Assembly (NCBI RefSeq): GCF_001484195.1
Contig: NZ_LLYW01000001.1
Location: 1-60,104, forward strand
DNA from: Thermococcus celericrescens
Lineage (GTDB): Archaea; Methanobacteriota_B; Thermococci; Thermococcales; Thermococcaceae
Direction: 5' to 3'
DNA length: 60,104 nt
The translations under genes and the position numbers were made by a program. How positions within the stretch are numbered: the stretch's first letter is position 1; every line of letters starts with the position of its first letter. The notes beneath the pieces were generated by a model, which ran no database searches, was not told the origin of the DNA, and saw nothing but the letters and a program-made list of their open reading frames with translations. Positions 23,810 through 32,243 of the stretch are shown piece after piece.

Positions 23810-26547
23810 GTGAACTCACCCCGGGAAAAGTTCTCGCTGATGTTTACAAAGTTATCCAAGACCACCCGGAGGCTGGCAGGCTCGCGATTGAGCTGAGGTT
23901 CTACCCGGTGATTAAGTCCGAGTGGGTGCTCTTGAACGACATTGAGGACAAGGCTCGGGACATTGATAAGGTTCTGGCCAAGAAGAACATTATTAATGGT
24001 AAGGAAGCGTATGTGTCAATGGCGATCCACGATTTTGGGGCGGTTAAGAAGAAGTTGGAGAAGCTCAGGGAGAAGGCGGAGGGGGAGCGAGCTCGTAGGA
24101 TTGGGCTTGAGAACGTTCAGGGCGAGGCAAAGGGCAAGGTTCACCCGACGGTGAGCAACTACACGCTTGCGTTGGTCGTGGATATAGATATTGAGGAGGT
24201 TCACAAGTCGAGGGTTGTTGAGGACGTTGAGGCGGTGTTTGAGAGGGCGAAGAAGGGTTGGCTTGCTCTCCGGCCCGTGTTTGAGGAGCTTGGAGTGTTG
24301 CCGAGGTATGTGTTCTTCACGGGCGGTGGTCTTCAGATTTGGTTTGTTGCTCCGGAGCTTGAGGATATTGCGGTGATTGACAGGGCGTCGGGTATTGTTC
24401 CAGGCGTGCTGAATGCTTTGCTTCCAGAGGGCTTTGTCGTGGACAATATCTTCGACAGGGCGAGGATTGTCAGGGCTCCGCTGACGGTGAACCACAAGTA
24501 CAAGGCTCCGAACGGGGCGGGGCTTGGTGTTAAGGGCAGGCTCATTGAGTTCAATGACGTGAGAGTGTCCCTTTCAGAGGTCCTTGATAAGCTTGAGGCG
24601 TATGCAAAGGAGAAGGGTATTCAGTTGGGTGGTCAGGAGAGGGCGAGCGGTGTTCGTGTGTTCGGAAAGGTCAGGTATGAGGTTAAGAAGGAGAGGCTGG
24701 AGACGTTGGCCCTGAACCTTGCTGACGAGCTTGCTCCGTGGTTCAAGAAGGTTAAGGAGAGGGGCGGATCTTGGCATCACTTGGTCAATGCCATCGGGGC
24801 GTATATTGTCAGGAACACGAACCTTTCGCTTGAGGACCTTATTGGGAAGGACAACCCGGACGGCACTCACGTGGTTGGGCTTTGGGAGCTGGTGTTTCAG
24901 AGGCTCGTGGAGAAGGGTGCTGAGGACCCGAGTGATTGGTTGAACAGGCGGAATACGATAAAGGATGTTTACGAGAAGCACATTGCGGGCAAGCCGCTCG
25001 GCACGAGGGCTTATCTCAAGAAGTATCTCCCGGTGAGTGATGAGGAAGTTGTTGAGATTTTGATGGCCGCCAGGCGGGCCTTACTACCGTTTTTGAAGGG
25101 GGTTAAGAGGGCTGGTTCCTCGGGGTTTGGTGTTTTCCCGTATAAGGACACGGCCCCGAGGAGTTGGAATGAGGTGGAGGCGGAGCGGAAGAGGGCTACG
25201 GGTCTCTGGTATGTGTGGAGTCTGGCGTTCAGCACGGCGGAATACATTTTCACGGACGAGCTCTCCAAGGCGGGCACGTTTTTCATTTTGGTGAAGGAGG
25301 GCAAGAGTATAAAGAGCGTCTTCAACGAGACGCTCTTCAGGTCGTTCATTGAGGAAGGGCTCGGTTACAAGTATGGGATGCCGGTGAGGAGGGACGAGCT
25401 CTTCGAGAGGCTCGTGGAAGTGTTCAACATTACCGACGAGGAGGTCAGAGGGGTTTACATTGACGCGGCTCTTTCACTCCTCTCTCCAGTAGGCATGAGG
25501 ACGCCGCCGTGCATTGAGGAGTTCATAATGGAGTTCGCGGCGAACGGCAATCTTCCAGAGGATAAGGTTCGCCACCTCGCCCGGTGGATTAAGTTGTATG
25601 CCAAACCGCTCAAGCACTCAACGACTACGACGAAGCTTGTGGGTGCGGGGTATAATGTTGATATGAGGATGGCAGTTTGGGCGAAGCTGGTCGAGTTCTT
25701 TGCAGAGGACGATGAGGTGGCTGGAGAGCTGGTGAGGATTTTCAAGGAGGAGTATAAGGAGGCAGAGCCGCCGTTCACGTGCATTGGAGCAAGGACTTGC
25801 CCGTTCTACCTTAAGGACGATGTGGCAAAGATGTGCCCGTTCATCTTCCCGAAGGAGAAGGAAATTCTCGCGGTGAGCCTCATTGACGTGCAGAGGCACG
25901 AGTCCGACGGTATTGTCATTCTCGTCGGCGGGGCCAGAGAGGTCAGGACTTTCATTAAGAAGGGCAAGGTCGAGTGGGTAAAAAGGACGAAAAAGACGGA
26001 GAAGTATCCAATTGCGGAGTGGTTCATTGACGTGTTCGCTACGGAGTATCTCGGCGTCCCCCCGGACAACCTCGACTTTGACTTGAAGGATGTTACGGGT
26101 ATTTTGAAGAGTAGGGAAAGGGTGGTTCCGAGCCAGCTCAACGAGGTCGAGGACTGGTATGAGAAGTTCGTCGAGTGGTTGAAGAGGGAGAACGAGGTAA
26201 GGGGCGTGCTCCCCTACAAGAAGGCGGATGTCCACCATTTATTCATAAAGGATAATATGATTGGCATCCCGCCAGCACTCGCGGAAGAGTTCTACCGCTA
26301 CGAGGCGAACATTAAACCCTCGGAGTTCAGGGAGATGCTTGAGGTAAAGCTGAGCATCCACTACAAGAAGAAGGCCGTAAAGCTGAGTGTGGGTGAGAAG
26401 AAGGACGTAAGGCGGTGTTATCTCGTAAGCTTGGAGTGGTTCAGGAAGGTGGTGGGAGAGCCGAATGTGAAGGATGTGGTCATGGCAGGTGATATTGCCC
26501 TCAGCGGGCTGGTCTATTATGAGAGCGGCGAGGAGGTGGTTGAATGA
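23806..26547 (+). CDS. Plasmid primase/polymerase, PriS-PriL fusion (PolpTN2-like)
   Basis: The protein is 913 residues. The N-terminal part shows archaeo-eukaryotic primase motifs: the metal-binding pair in LVVDIDIEE near residues 124-132, a glycine-rich TGGGLQIWF near 172, and RARIVRAPLTVNHKY near 220-234. In most of this superfamily the glycine motif carries a His (S-x-H); here it reads Gln. The C-terminal part resembles PriL with four Cys (TPPCIEEF; FTCIGARTCPFYL; KMCPF) suited to an Fe-S cluster. The size and two-part layout match the replication protein of Thermococcus plasmid pTN2, which primes and extends DNA. It overlaps its neighbours by four bases on each side. Confidence 0.82.
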   Translation: MSELTPGKVLADVYKVIQDHPEAGRLAIELRFYPVIKSEWVLLNDIEDKARDIDKVLAKKNIINGKEAYVSMAIHDFGAVKKKLEKLREKAEGERARRIGLENVQGEAKGKVHPTVSNYTLALVVDIDIEEVHKSRVVEDVEAVFERAKKGWLALRPVFEELGVLPRYVFFTGGGLQIWFVAPELEDIAVIDRASGIVPGVLNALLPEGFVVDNIFDRARIVRAPLTVNHKYKAPNGAGLGVKGRLIEFNDVRVSLSEVLDKLEAYAKEKGIQLGGQERASGVRVFGKVRYEVKKERLETLALNLADELAPWFKKVKERGGSWHHLVNAIGAYIVRNTNLSLEDLIGKDNPDGTHVVGLWELVFQRLVEKGAEDPSDWLNRRNTIKDVYEKHIAGKPLGTRAYLKKYLPVSDEEVVEILMAARRALLPFLKGVKRAGSSGFGVFPYKDTAPRSWNEVEAERKRATGLWYVWSLAFSTAEYIFTDELSKAGTFFILVKEGKSIKSVFNETLFRSFIEEGLGYKYGMPVRRDELFERLVEVFNITDEEVRGVYIDAALSLLSPVGMRTPPCIEEFIMEFAANGNLPEDKVRHLARWIKLYAKPLKHSTTTTKLVGAGYNVDMRMAVWAKLVEFFAEDDEVAGELVRIFKEEYKEAEPPFTCIGARTCPFYLKDDVAKMCPFIFPKEKEILAVSLIDVQRHESDGIVILVGGAREVRTFIKKGKVEWVKRTKKTEKYPIAEWFIDVFATEYLGVPPDNLDFDLKDVTGILKSRERVVPSQLNEVEDWYEKFVEWLKRENEVRGVLPYKKADVHHLFIKDNMIGIPPALAEEFYRYEANIKPSEFREMLEVKLSIHYKKKAVKLSVGEKKDVRRCYLVSLEWFRKVVGEPNVKDVVMAGDIALSGLVYYESGEEVVE

Positions 26548-28259
26548 CTGCCTCGGCTCTCACTTCTACTCCGTATGTTGTCAAGATTTATGGCCCGCCA
26601 GGGACTGGCAAGACGAGAGCTCTTAAGAACCTTGTTGAGTGGATGACAGGAATTAATCCAGAGGTTAAGGAGGAACTGATGGAGAAGGGCTTTCCAGAGG
26701 AGTTCTTGGAAAGTGTGTTCGGGAAGTATGATGTTTCAGAGATTGCGTTCGTTACGTTCCAGAATTCAGCCCTTAAGGAGTTTGTCGAAGAGAGAATCAA
26801 TATGAGCCTTGAGGAAGACAGGAGGGCCGGAAAGCCGTTGAGGTATTTCAGGACGGTGCACGGGCTTTGCCAGACGCTCCTTACAGATTTCGAGGTGAGC
26901 GATTGGAAGGTGATTTCGAGGCGCATGGGTGGACTCGGCCCGGAGAGGTGGTTCCAGATTTTCGCGGCCCAGCAGAGGAAGAAGGACCCGAGCTTCAGGT
27001 TCGACCCGGACGCGATGGGGGCGGCGAACCCGTTTGAGAAGGCGAATTATCTCTGGCAGGTGAAGAGTAGGGTAATAAACAGAGAGTACCACAAGCTCGA
27101 GGGAGAGAAGATTCATCTGAGGATTTTGGACGAGCTTCCACCGAGTTTGCACGACCATTATTTCGACTGGTTGATGTTCAAGAAGGAGAAGAGGATAAAG
27201 GACTTCGATGATATGCTGATGGACGCTTATGACGCCCTCAAGGCGGGAGAGATTTATCTCCCGACCAAAGTCCTCATCGTGGACGAGTTTCAGGATTTAA
27301 GCCCGCTCCAGTTCGAGATTTTCAAGATGTTGGCAAGGGATAAGGAGTTGGTGGTCATTGCAGGCGATGATTGGCAGACCATTTTCACATGGATGGGTGC
27401 AAGCCCAGAGTTCCTCATTAATTACCCAGCGGATCTGGAGCTTATGTTAAAGCGGACGTTCAGGTTGCCCGAGAGGGTGCTCAAAAAGGCTCTCAGTTAT
27501 GCAAAGGAGAAGCTCAGAAACGGTGTTTACAAGGAGATGGTGAGCACAGGAAAGAGGGGTGCAGTAGGCGTCCTTTATCGGGTTTCGACGAAGAAAGAGG
27601 CCGACTTGGACTTGTTGGCAGGGGTAATTATTGGCGAGTTGAAGAGAGGTCACTCGGTCTTTGTTCTCACGAGGACGAATGCTCAGGCGTTGCACTTTTT
27701 CGGTGAACTTTACAAGAGGGGGTTCAAGCCGAAGACCCTTAAGAGGTCTTCCCGATGGAAGAAAAGAGTCTCAAAGGTTGGGGATTTCTTTGACGTGATC
27801 CATTCAATTATTGAGGTAGAAAGCGGGTCCCCAACGAGGGAGGATTTCAAGAGAGTGGCGTGGGTTACAGGTCTTATCTCAGAAGAGGAGTTCGACGAAG
27901 ACTTGCCGCTCGTAGAGTATATCAGACCTAATTGGAAGGGGAATATTCAGTTGGATAAAGTTCAGGAGATTTGGGGCAGATTGGCGAAGCGGTTCCTTGA
28001 GAAGATCATCAATGACGGCATAAAGCCGATGGAGGGCATTCCAGAGGATTACGAGCTTTACGTGGACACAATTCACGCCAGTAAGGGTCGTGAAGCGGAT
28101 GTAGTATTCCTCATTAATGAGATGCCCACCCGGAACTGGAGAAAGTATCTCCGGACGCCAGAGGAGGTTGAAGCGGAAGCTCGCGTATGGTTCGTGGGGA
28201 TGACGAGAGCCCGGAAGGGGTTACTTATTATCAACACGGACAAGCCGTTCACTCTTTGA
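26544..28259 (+). CDS. SF1 (UvrD/Rep-like) DNA helicase
   Basis: The 571-residue helicase has Walker A YGPPGTGKT at about residues 14-22, Walker B IVDEFQDLSP near 246, motif III AGDDWQTIF near 274, motif IV RTFRLPERVL near 308, and TIHASKGREADVVF plus VGMTRARKGL (motifs V-VI) near the C-terminus. It overlaps the primase/polymerase by four bases, and the pair forms the pTN2-type replication module. It is expected to unwind plasmid DNA during replication. It lacks the large insertions of chromosomal UvrD. Confidence 0.92.
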   Translation: MTASALTSTPYVVKIYGPPGTGKTRALKNLVEWMTGINPEVKEELMEKGFPEEFLESVFGKYDVSEIAFVTFQNSALKEFVEERINMSLEEDRRAGKPLRYFRTVHGLCQTLLTDFEVSDWKVISRRMGGLGPERWFQIFAAQQRKKDPSFRFDPDAMGAANPFEKANYLWQVKSRVINREYHKLEGEKIHLRILDELPPSLHDHYFDWLMFKKEKRIKDFDDMLMDAYDALKAGEIYLPTKVLIVDEFQDLSPLQFEIFKMLARDKELVVIAGDDWQTIFTWMGASPEFLINYPADLELMLKRTFRLPERVLKKALSYAKEKLRNGVYKEMVSTGKRGAVGVLYRVSTKKEADLDLLAGVIIGELKRGHSVFVLTRTNAQALHFFGELYKRGFKPKTLKRSSRWKKRVSKVGDFFDVIHSIIEVESGSPTREDFKRVAWVTGLISEEEFDEDLPLVEYIRPNWKGNIQLDKVQEIWGRLAKRFLEKIINDGIKPMEGIPEDYELYVDTIHASKGREADVVFLINEMPTRNWRKYLRTPEEVEAEARVWFVGMTRARKGLLIINTDKPFTL

Positions 28260-28308
28260 TCTTTTCTCCCACGTTTTGTCCCGATTCTCCAACTCCCTCT
28301 GGGGATTG

Positions 28309-28332
28309 CGTGTAAAGGCAAACGTTTACACG
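28309..28332. repeat. 24-bp dyad D11
   Basis: CGTGTAAA-N8-TTTACACG, perfect arms. It lies 50 bp after the helicase stop. Confidence 0.85.
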
Positions 28333-28347
28333 TGTACCGGCACGGTT

Positions 28348-28371
28348 CGTGTCAATCGATTGGTTTACACG
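28348..28371. repeat. 24-bp dyad D12
   Basis: CGTGTCAA-N8-TTTACACG. It precedes module copy B. Confidence 0.83.
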
Positions 28372-28400
28372 CAGAAGTGTTATTTTCTCTCCCCCAGGAG

Positions 28401-28442
28401 CACCATCGGATGGCCCAGTCTTTTCTGGGTGTTGTCCGGAGG
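28401..28442 (+). repeat. 42-bp module, copy B
   Basis: CACCATCGG-ATGGCCCAGTC-TTTTCTGGGTGTTG-TCCGGAGG. It lies between dyads D12 and D13, the same arrangement as copy A. Confidence 0.7.
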
Positions 28443-28444
28443 CT

Positions 28445-28468
28445 CGTGTAAAGGCAAAGGTTGACACG
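28445..28468. repeat. 24-bp dyad D13
   Basis: CGTGTAAA-N8-TTGACACG. It is four bases from D14. Confidence 0.83.
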
Positions 28469-28472
28469 AGCC

Positions 28473-28496
28473 CGTGTCAATCAATCAGTTGACACG
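28473..28496. repeat. 24-bp dyad D14
   Basis: CGTGTCAA-N8-TTGACACG, symmetric C/G variant like D4. Confidence 0.85.
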
Positions 28497-28550
28497 CACC
28501 AGCTGGGGCGCTTCATGTTATTATCACACTCAAGCTCCAGGTGGGCGGTT

Positions 28551-28574
28551 CGTGTAAAGGCATTGGTTGACACG
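28551..28574. repeat. 24-bp dyad D15
   Basis: CGTGTAAA-N8-TTGACACG. It precedes module copy C. Confidence 0.83.
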
Positions 28575-28588
28575 ACAACTCCCCCATG

Positions 28589-28630
28589 CACCATCGGTGG
28601 ACCTCGTCCTCTCTGGGTATTGTTCGGAAG
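28589..28630 (+). repeat. 42-bp module, copy C
   Basis: CACCATCGG-TGGACCTCGTC-CTCTCTGGGTATTG-TTCGGAAG. It is preceded by D15 but not followed by a dyad. Confidence 0.68.
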
Positions 28631-28653
28631 AAGAAAAAAGAACTCGATGAAAG

Positions 28654-29022
28654 TCATATTTCCCTGGCGGTTTTCCCGATAAGGGCCAGGGTTTTCTCCA
28701 GCATTACCGTCAGCTTTCGAGTAAATTCGTCGCTGAGAATGAACGAGCCTTCTTTCCCACGTCCGAGAATACCAAGGGCGAGGAGCTTCTTCAGGGTCCT
28801 GTAGTAGTTCTTCTTCTCAGCGGGGCTTTTGTTTGGGCAGAAGAGAACCCAATCGCTGGGCCAGAGCCGGCCGTTCTCCTTGATGTGGGTGATGATTTGC
28901 TCGGCAATCTCGGCCTCTTTTGGAGTGAGTAAAACCTCAAGGATTGGTTTTTCGTAGAGTTCTACGATGTCTTTGGGGATTTGGATGTTTACGTGGTCCG
29001 GGAGCTTCGCCCTTCGGCCCAT
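28654..29022 (-). CDS. Winged-helix DNA-binding protein
   Basis: The protein is 122 residues from ATG 29022, with GGTGG before it. The N-terminus is basic (GRRAKLPDHVNIQIPKD). The centre has a winged-helix pattern (AEIAEQIITHIKENG through YYRTLKKLLALGILGRGKEGSFILSDE). Its promoter contains a 20-bp dyad over the TATA box, so autoregulation is likely. It is a further candidate binder of the 24-bp dyads, because it is encoded right beside the D11-D15 cluster. Confidence 0.7.
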   Translation of the reverse strand: MGRRAKLPDHVNIQIPKDIVELYEKPILEVLLTPKEAEIAEQIITHIKENGRLWPSDWVLFCPNKSPAEKKNYYRTLKKLLALGILGRGKEGSFILSDEFTRKLTVMLEKTLALIGKTAREI

Positions 29023-29063
29023 TGGAACCACCTTTTCATGTTTGTTACCTCTTTGGGTAGATT

Positions 29064-29083
29064 ATATACTTGCATGAGTATAT
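29064..29083 (-). promoter_or_regulatory. Dyad operator on the winged-helix gene promoter
   Basis: ATATACT (29064-29070) and AGTATAT (29077-29083) flank TGCATG. The minus-strand TATA box CTTATATAC (about 29078-29086) overlaps the right arm, and the ATG lies 42 bp further down. Confidence 0.6.
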
Positions 29084-29330
29084 AAGTGTTGCTGGGTGGT
29101 TGGTCTTGGATGGGGTGTAGATACCTTGGTGGGTAGATATTGGGGGGCGTATGCAGTTTGGGCCAGCCCACACACCAAAGCCAATCCAAAAAGAATTTTT
29201 TCCACCCCCACAGGTAGATAACCCCAACATGTTCCCATGCACTTAAGCTCCAGCAAGAATCACAAATAAGACAGCCTCAGAGAAAAAGAAAGAGATGAAT
29301 TCAGAAGCTACAAGTGTCAGTTCGTCGTGC

Positions 29331-29591
29331 TCACTCAAGGAACCTGTCAAGGTAGCTGCTCGGGAGTCCTTTTTCCTGAGCTTCTTTCTCAAGCATTGAC
29401 AGAGCCTTCGCCCAATCGCCCCTCTGCCCTTCAAGACCATACCTCTTGATGAGCTGGTCGTAATACTGCCTCTGCTGAATCTCGAACTCGATGGCTTCCT
29501 TGATACCATCGTGAACCCACTTAAAGAAGCTGAAGAGGGCCTTGACCGGGTATGAGGCGAGCCTTATCATGCTCGGAGTCCACCTCATCAT
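29331..29591 (-). CDS. Small hypothetical protein
   Basis: The protein is 86 residues. It opens MRWTPSMIRLASYPVKALFS, which could form an amphipathic or membrane-contacting helix. It continues as charged helix (EAIEFEIQQRQYYDQLIKRYG) and ends in DRFLE. Its ATG overlaps the stop of the upstream 162-residue gene, so they form a two-gene unit. The family is not recognised. The 29087-29330 gap before the wHTH promoter contains only scattered GTAGATA motifs. Confidence 0.55.
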   Translation of the reverse strand: MMRWTPSMIRLASYPVKALFSFFKWVHDGIKEAIEFEIQQRQYYDQLIKRYGLEGQRGDWAKALSMLEKEAQEKGLPSSYLDRFLE

Positions 29592-30076
29592 CCAACACCA
29601 CCTCCTTTCTCATTGTTTTTTGATGAGTCAGCGTCAAGGACGATTAAGCCCCTCTCACCATAAGAGTCCAAAAACGCCTTAACGGCACTCAAAAGGACGT
29701 TGATAAACCACTCTTCGGGCACAACGTAGGTGGATACGAAAATGTCCTTGCCGTTAAACTTGCCGGTTAAAACCGCGTAGTTCTCCGCAGCCCTCTTCAC
29801 CATCACATCCGCGAGAATCCCTCTTTTGTGGCTCTTATCCAGGAGCTCCCTGGTTACGGGCATGAAACCCTTGACCCAGTAAAACTCCTGGCCTTCTGCG
29901 GTGGAAACTTTGAGAACCTTAACCTTGCGAATATCCACGCCAACCATAAGATCCGGCGTAAAATACCGGTCGGCAATGGCATCCAGGCCCAGCTCTTCAA
30001 AAGACACTTCGGCAAGAGCATAATTTTCCATCCCCGAGACAATCCTTGACCACGTTGAAGCATCACTTGGTGTCAT
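29588..30076 (-). CDS. Hypothetical protein
   Basis: The protein is 162 residues from ATG 30076, which has GAGGTG seven bases upstream; the longer frame to 30151 lacks a site. The fold looks alpha/beta, with LMVGVDIRKVKVLKVSTAEG and FYWVKGFMPVTRELLDKS in the centre and a near C-terminal LIVLDADSSKNNEKGG. No catalytic motif is certain. The gene runs in the same direction as, and overlaps, the 86-residue gene. Confidence 0.6.
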   Translation of the reverse strand: MTPSDASTWSRIVSGMENYALAEVSFEELGLDAIADRYFTPDLMVGVDIRKVKVLKVSTAEGQEFYWVKGFMPVTRELLDKSHKRGILADVMVKRAAENYAVLTGKFNGKDIFVSTYVVPEEWFINVLLSAVKAFLDSYGERGLIVLDADSSKNNEKGGGVG

Positions 30077-30380
30077 TTCAACACACCTCATCTTGACCCA
30101 GGCATTTCCAAAATAACATAATGGGCACGCCGAGGTTAAAAATGTTTTCATGAAAATTTTTTCTTACCTTACAAAGGTACCAATTATCTATAAAAAAATC
30201 ATTACAATAAGTTATGAGATACTTGCCAATAATTCAGAAGAACGAAGAGGCAGTTGTTACTTAAAAGAATAATTTTATATGAAAACCAAAACAAATGTAG
30301 AAATTTATACGAAAAAGTTATAAAATCCGTGATTTGTAATTTCTGGAGACATTAATTAACCAGCAGGGGGTGAGATATGA
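30077..30380. other. AT-rich divergent intergenic region
   Basis: Promoter DNA between divergent genes. TTATAAAA (about 30319-30326) suits the plus-strand membrane gene, and a minus-strand TTTTTAAC near 30140 suits the 162-residue gene. No repeat or RNA was seen. Confidence 0.4.
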
Positions 30381-31010
30381 ATGCAAATGGGAACCCACAC
30401 GAACATTGGAAGTGTCACAATGAATAAAACCTGGATGAAAATTATAATTGGAATCGGAGGAATTCTTTCCGGTCCATTGTTTATCTGGGGAGCAGGTGGG
30501 TCAGGTACAAGTCCGGCATTGGCTCTGGGAGTATCTGCGATATCTGCCGTAATGATGTCATTTTTGCTGGAGTACCTTGATCTAAAGCCAACGCTCAAAG
30601 TTCAAGTTGCCAGAATATTCTCCTTATTGTTTGCAGGTTTGTGGATATGGGAGTGGATAAGTCTTGTAAGGGACCCCTCTGAACACCTCCCTGCAGGATG
30701 GACAACCCAAGATGCTCTTTGGATATTTGTATTACCGATCTTTATTATTGGCATATACCTACGGTATAAAGTGTACCCGGAGGGCGCTAAAACGTCCTCC
30801 ATACTGCGGTGGGTATGGGGGAGATACCAAAATGCTATAAGAATGGCAAAAAGTGCTACTGAAGGGTGGATTGCAACGCCTGCATTCCACATACTTATAA
30901 GAATCGCTGCAGTGATAATGTGGATTATCTCAGTATTCCTCATATGGACCATAATTGAACCAATTGCATGGCTTATTTGGACAGCAACATATCGCAAAAC
31001 TACATCGTAA
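30381..31010 (+). CDS. Multi-pass membrane protein of unknown function
   Basis: The 209-residue protein has about five hydrophobic helices, near residues 20-38, 44-64, 75-92, 108-126 and 170-200. ATG 30381 follows GGGGTGAG. It is Trp- and Ile-rich with a small basic loop before the last helix pair. Its codon use is much more AT-rich than the chromosomal genes. The next gene starts 38 bp after its stop. Confidence 0.65.
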   Translation: MQMGTHTNIGSVTMNKTWMKIIIGIGGILSGPLFIWGAGGSGTSPALALGVSAISAVMMSFLLEYLDLKPTLKVQVARIFSLLFAGLWIWEWISLVRDPSEHLPAGWTTQDALWIFVLPIFIIGIYLRYKVYPEGAKTSSILRWVWGRYQNAIRMAKSATEGWIATPAFHILIRIAAVIMWIISVFLIWTIIEPIAWLIWTATYRKTTS

Positions 31011-31048
31011 TTTTTTCTTTACTACTTATTATCAAAGGGGGTAATAAT

Positions 31049-31564
31049 ATGGGGATAAAGGATAATATTAAGAACAAGATCCGCACTTGGAACGAGAAAA
31101 ATACTGTCAAAAACATTGTTGCAAATGCAATGTATAATTCATTAAAAAATGCTCTGGTGGACTACTACATGCAAAATCTCGTCACAACCCCCGTTGTGTA
31201 TTATTATCCAAATCCAGAATACATTAAATGGAAAATACAACATATCGAAAGGTCACAAAACAACGCAAACGTGTATTTCGCGACTGTAAAGGTAAGCCTT
31301 CCAACTCATATCGAAACCCACACACATTTCAAGAATTCAAATCGACTCATTCTTGGAACAGACCTAACAATTGATTATACTGTAGTGCTTGGGGTTAATA
31401 TAACAACGAAGAAAATAAAAATTGTGAAATACGTTGACATAAACGATTACATCGAGGGACGTACGTATATTGAATTGAGAAATGCCAAAAATGAAGTAAT
31501 ATGGGAACGAACCTGGCAAGATTGGTATAATGCCGGATATGACGACGTTATTTGCCCGTGTTAA
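31049..31564 (+). CDS. Hypothetical protein, AT-rich gene
   Basis: The protein is 171 residues from ATG 31049, with GGGGGT ten bases upstream; the longer frame overlaps the membrane gene and lacks a site. It starts with a basic helix (IKDNIKNKIRTWNEKN) and continues with mainly beta sequence (VYFATVKVSLPTHIETHTHF, LTIDYTVVLGVNITTKKIKI). It ends DDVICPC, a Cys pair that could be modified or bind metal. No family is recognised. Confidence 0.55.
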   Translation: MGIKDNIKNKIRTWNEKNTVKNIVANAMYNSLKNALVDYYMQNLVTTPVVYYYPNPEYIKWKIQHIERSQNNANVYFATVKVSLPTHIETHTHFKNSNRLILGTDLTIDYTVVLGVNITTKKIKIVKYVDINDYIEGRTYIELRNAKNEVIWERTWQDWYNAGYDDVICPC

Positions 31565-31697
31565 TTTTCTTATTCGAGAATTAAAACTACTGGGGACATA
31601 CATAACTCATCCCTCATAACAATATGTCATCCCACGATCACAACTCAGAAAATGAAGCCCCAAATGTTACTTGAGAATATATTTTCAATCAAAGGCT

Positions 31698-31721
31698 CGT
31701 GTAAAGTTATTGCTTTACACG
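31698..31721. repeat. 24-bp dyad D16
   Basis: CGTGTAAA-N8-TTTACACG, perfect. It lies seven bases upstream of the GTTATAAAG TATA box of the DUF302 gene, so here it could act as an operator. Confidence 0.85.
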
Positions 31722-31804
31722 AAAAAGTTATAAAGTTCACAATTGGTACTTTTTGTGCCTCTTCCCTTCGAATACAGAACAGTTGAAGCCAGAGGTGCCG
31801 TGAA

Positions 31805-32188
31805 ATGATTGAGGAGAAGTTCGTGTTCGAGGGCAACTTTGAGGAGGCTGAGGCAAAGGTCAAGGAAGCCATGCCAAAGGCCGGGTTTGGAGTCGTCTGG
31901 GAGCAGAACTTCACTGAAGTCGTCAGAAACAAGCTCGGTATTGAAATGCCAAAGTACAAGACTCTCGGCCTCTGCAACGCAAAGGTATTCTACGACCTCT
32001 ACCAGAGGAACAAAACCATCGGCGTCGTTGCCCCCTGCCACCTGCTCCTCTACGAGGATGACGGCAAAGTCCGTGCCGTCCTCGGAGTTCCCGAAGAATA
32101 CTGGGACGAGGAGGTCATGGCCGAACCGTTTAAGAAAGTCATTGAAATCCTCCACGAGATTGGATTCAAACCGCCCACTGCAATGTAA
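31805..32188 (+). CDS. DUF302-family protein
   Basis: The 127-residue protein has the DUF302 pattern: an opening strand/helix (FEEAEAKVKEAMPKAGFGVVWEQNF), then YKTLGLCNAKVFYDLYQRNKTIGVVAPCHLLLYED. The Cys in LGLCNA and the Cys in APCHLL are the usual conserved positions. GAGGTG precedes the ATG. DUF302 proteins are small cytosolic proteins, in some cases haem- or thiol-linked; the function here is unknown. Dyad D16 lies at its promoter. Confidence 0.85.
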   Translation: MIEEKFVFEGNFEEAEAKVKEAMPKAGFGVVWEQNFTEVVRNKLGIEMPKYKTLGLCNAKVFYDLYQRNKTIGVVAPCHLLLYEDDGKVRAVLGVPEEYWDEEVMAEPFKKVIEILHEIGFKPPTAM

Positions 32189-32243
32189 GGCCGCGTTTTC
32201 CTTTCTTTTTCCCGGATTTAAAGAAGGACAGACGGGTGGTTGA

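Larger units (their letters stand above)
28260..28653. other. Convergent intergenic region packed with dyads
   Basis: The 394 bp between two converging stop codons contain five dyads (D11-D15) and copies B and C of the 42-bp module, but no gene or promoter that I can see. A transcriptional operator is unlikely here, which argues for a structural or partition role. Confidence 0.65.
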
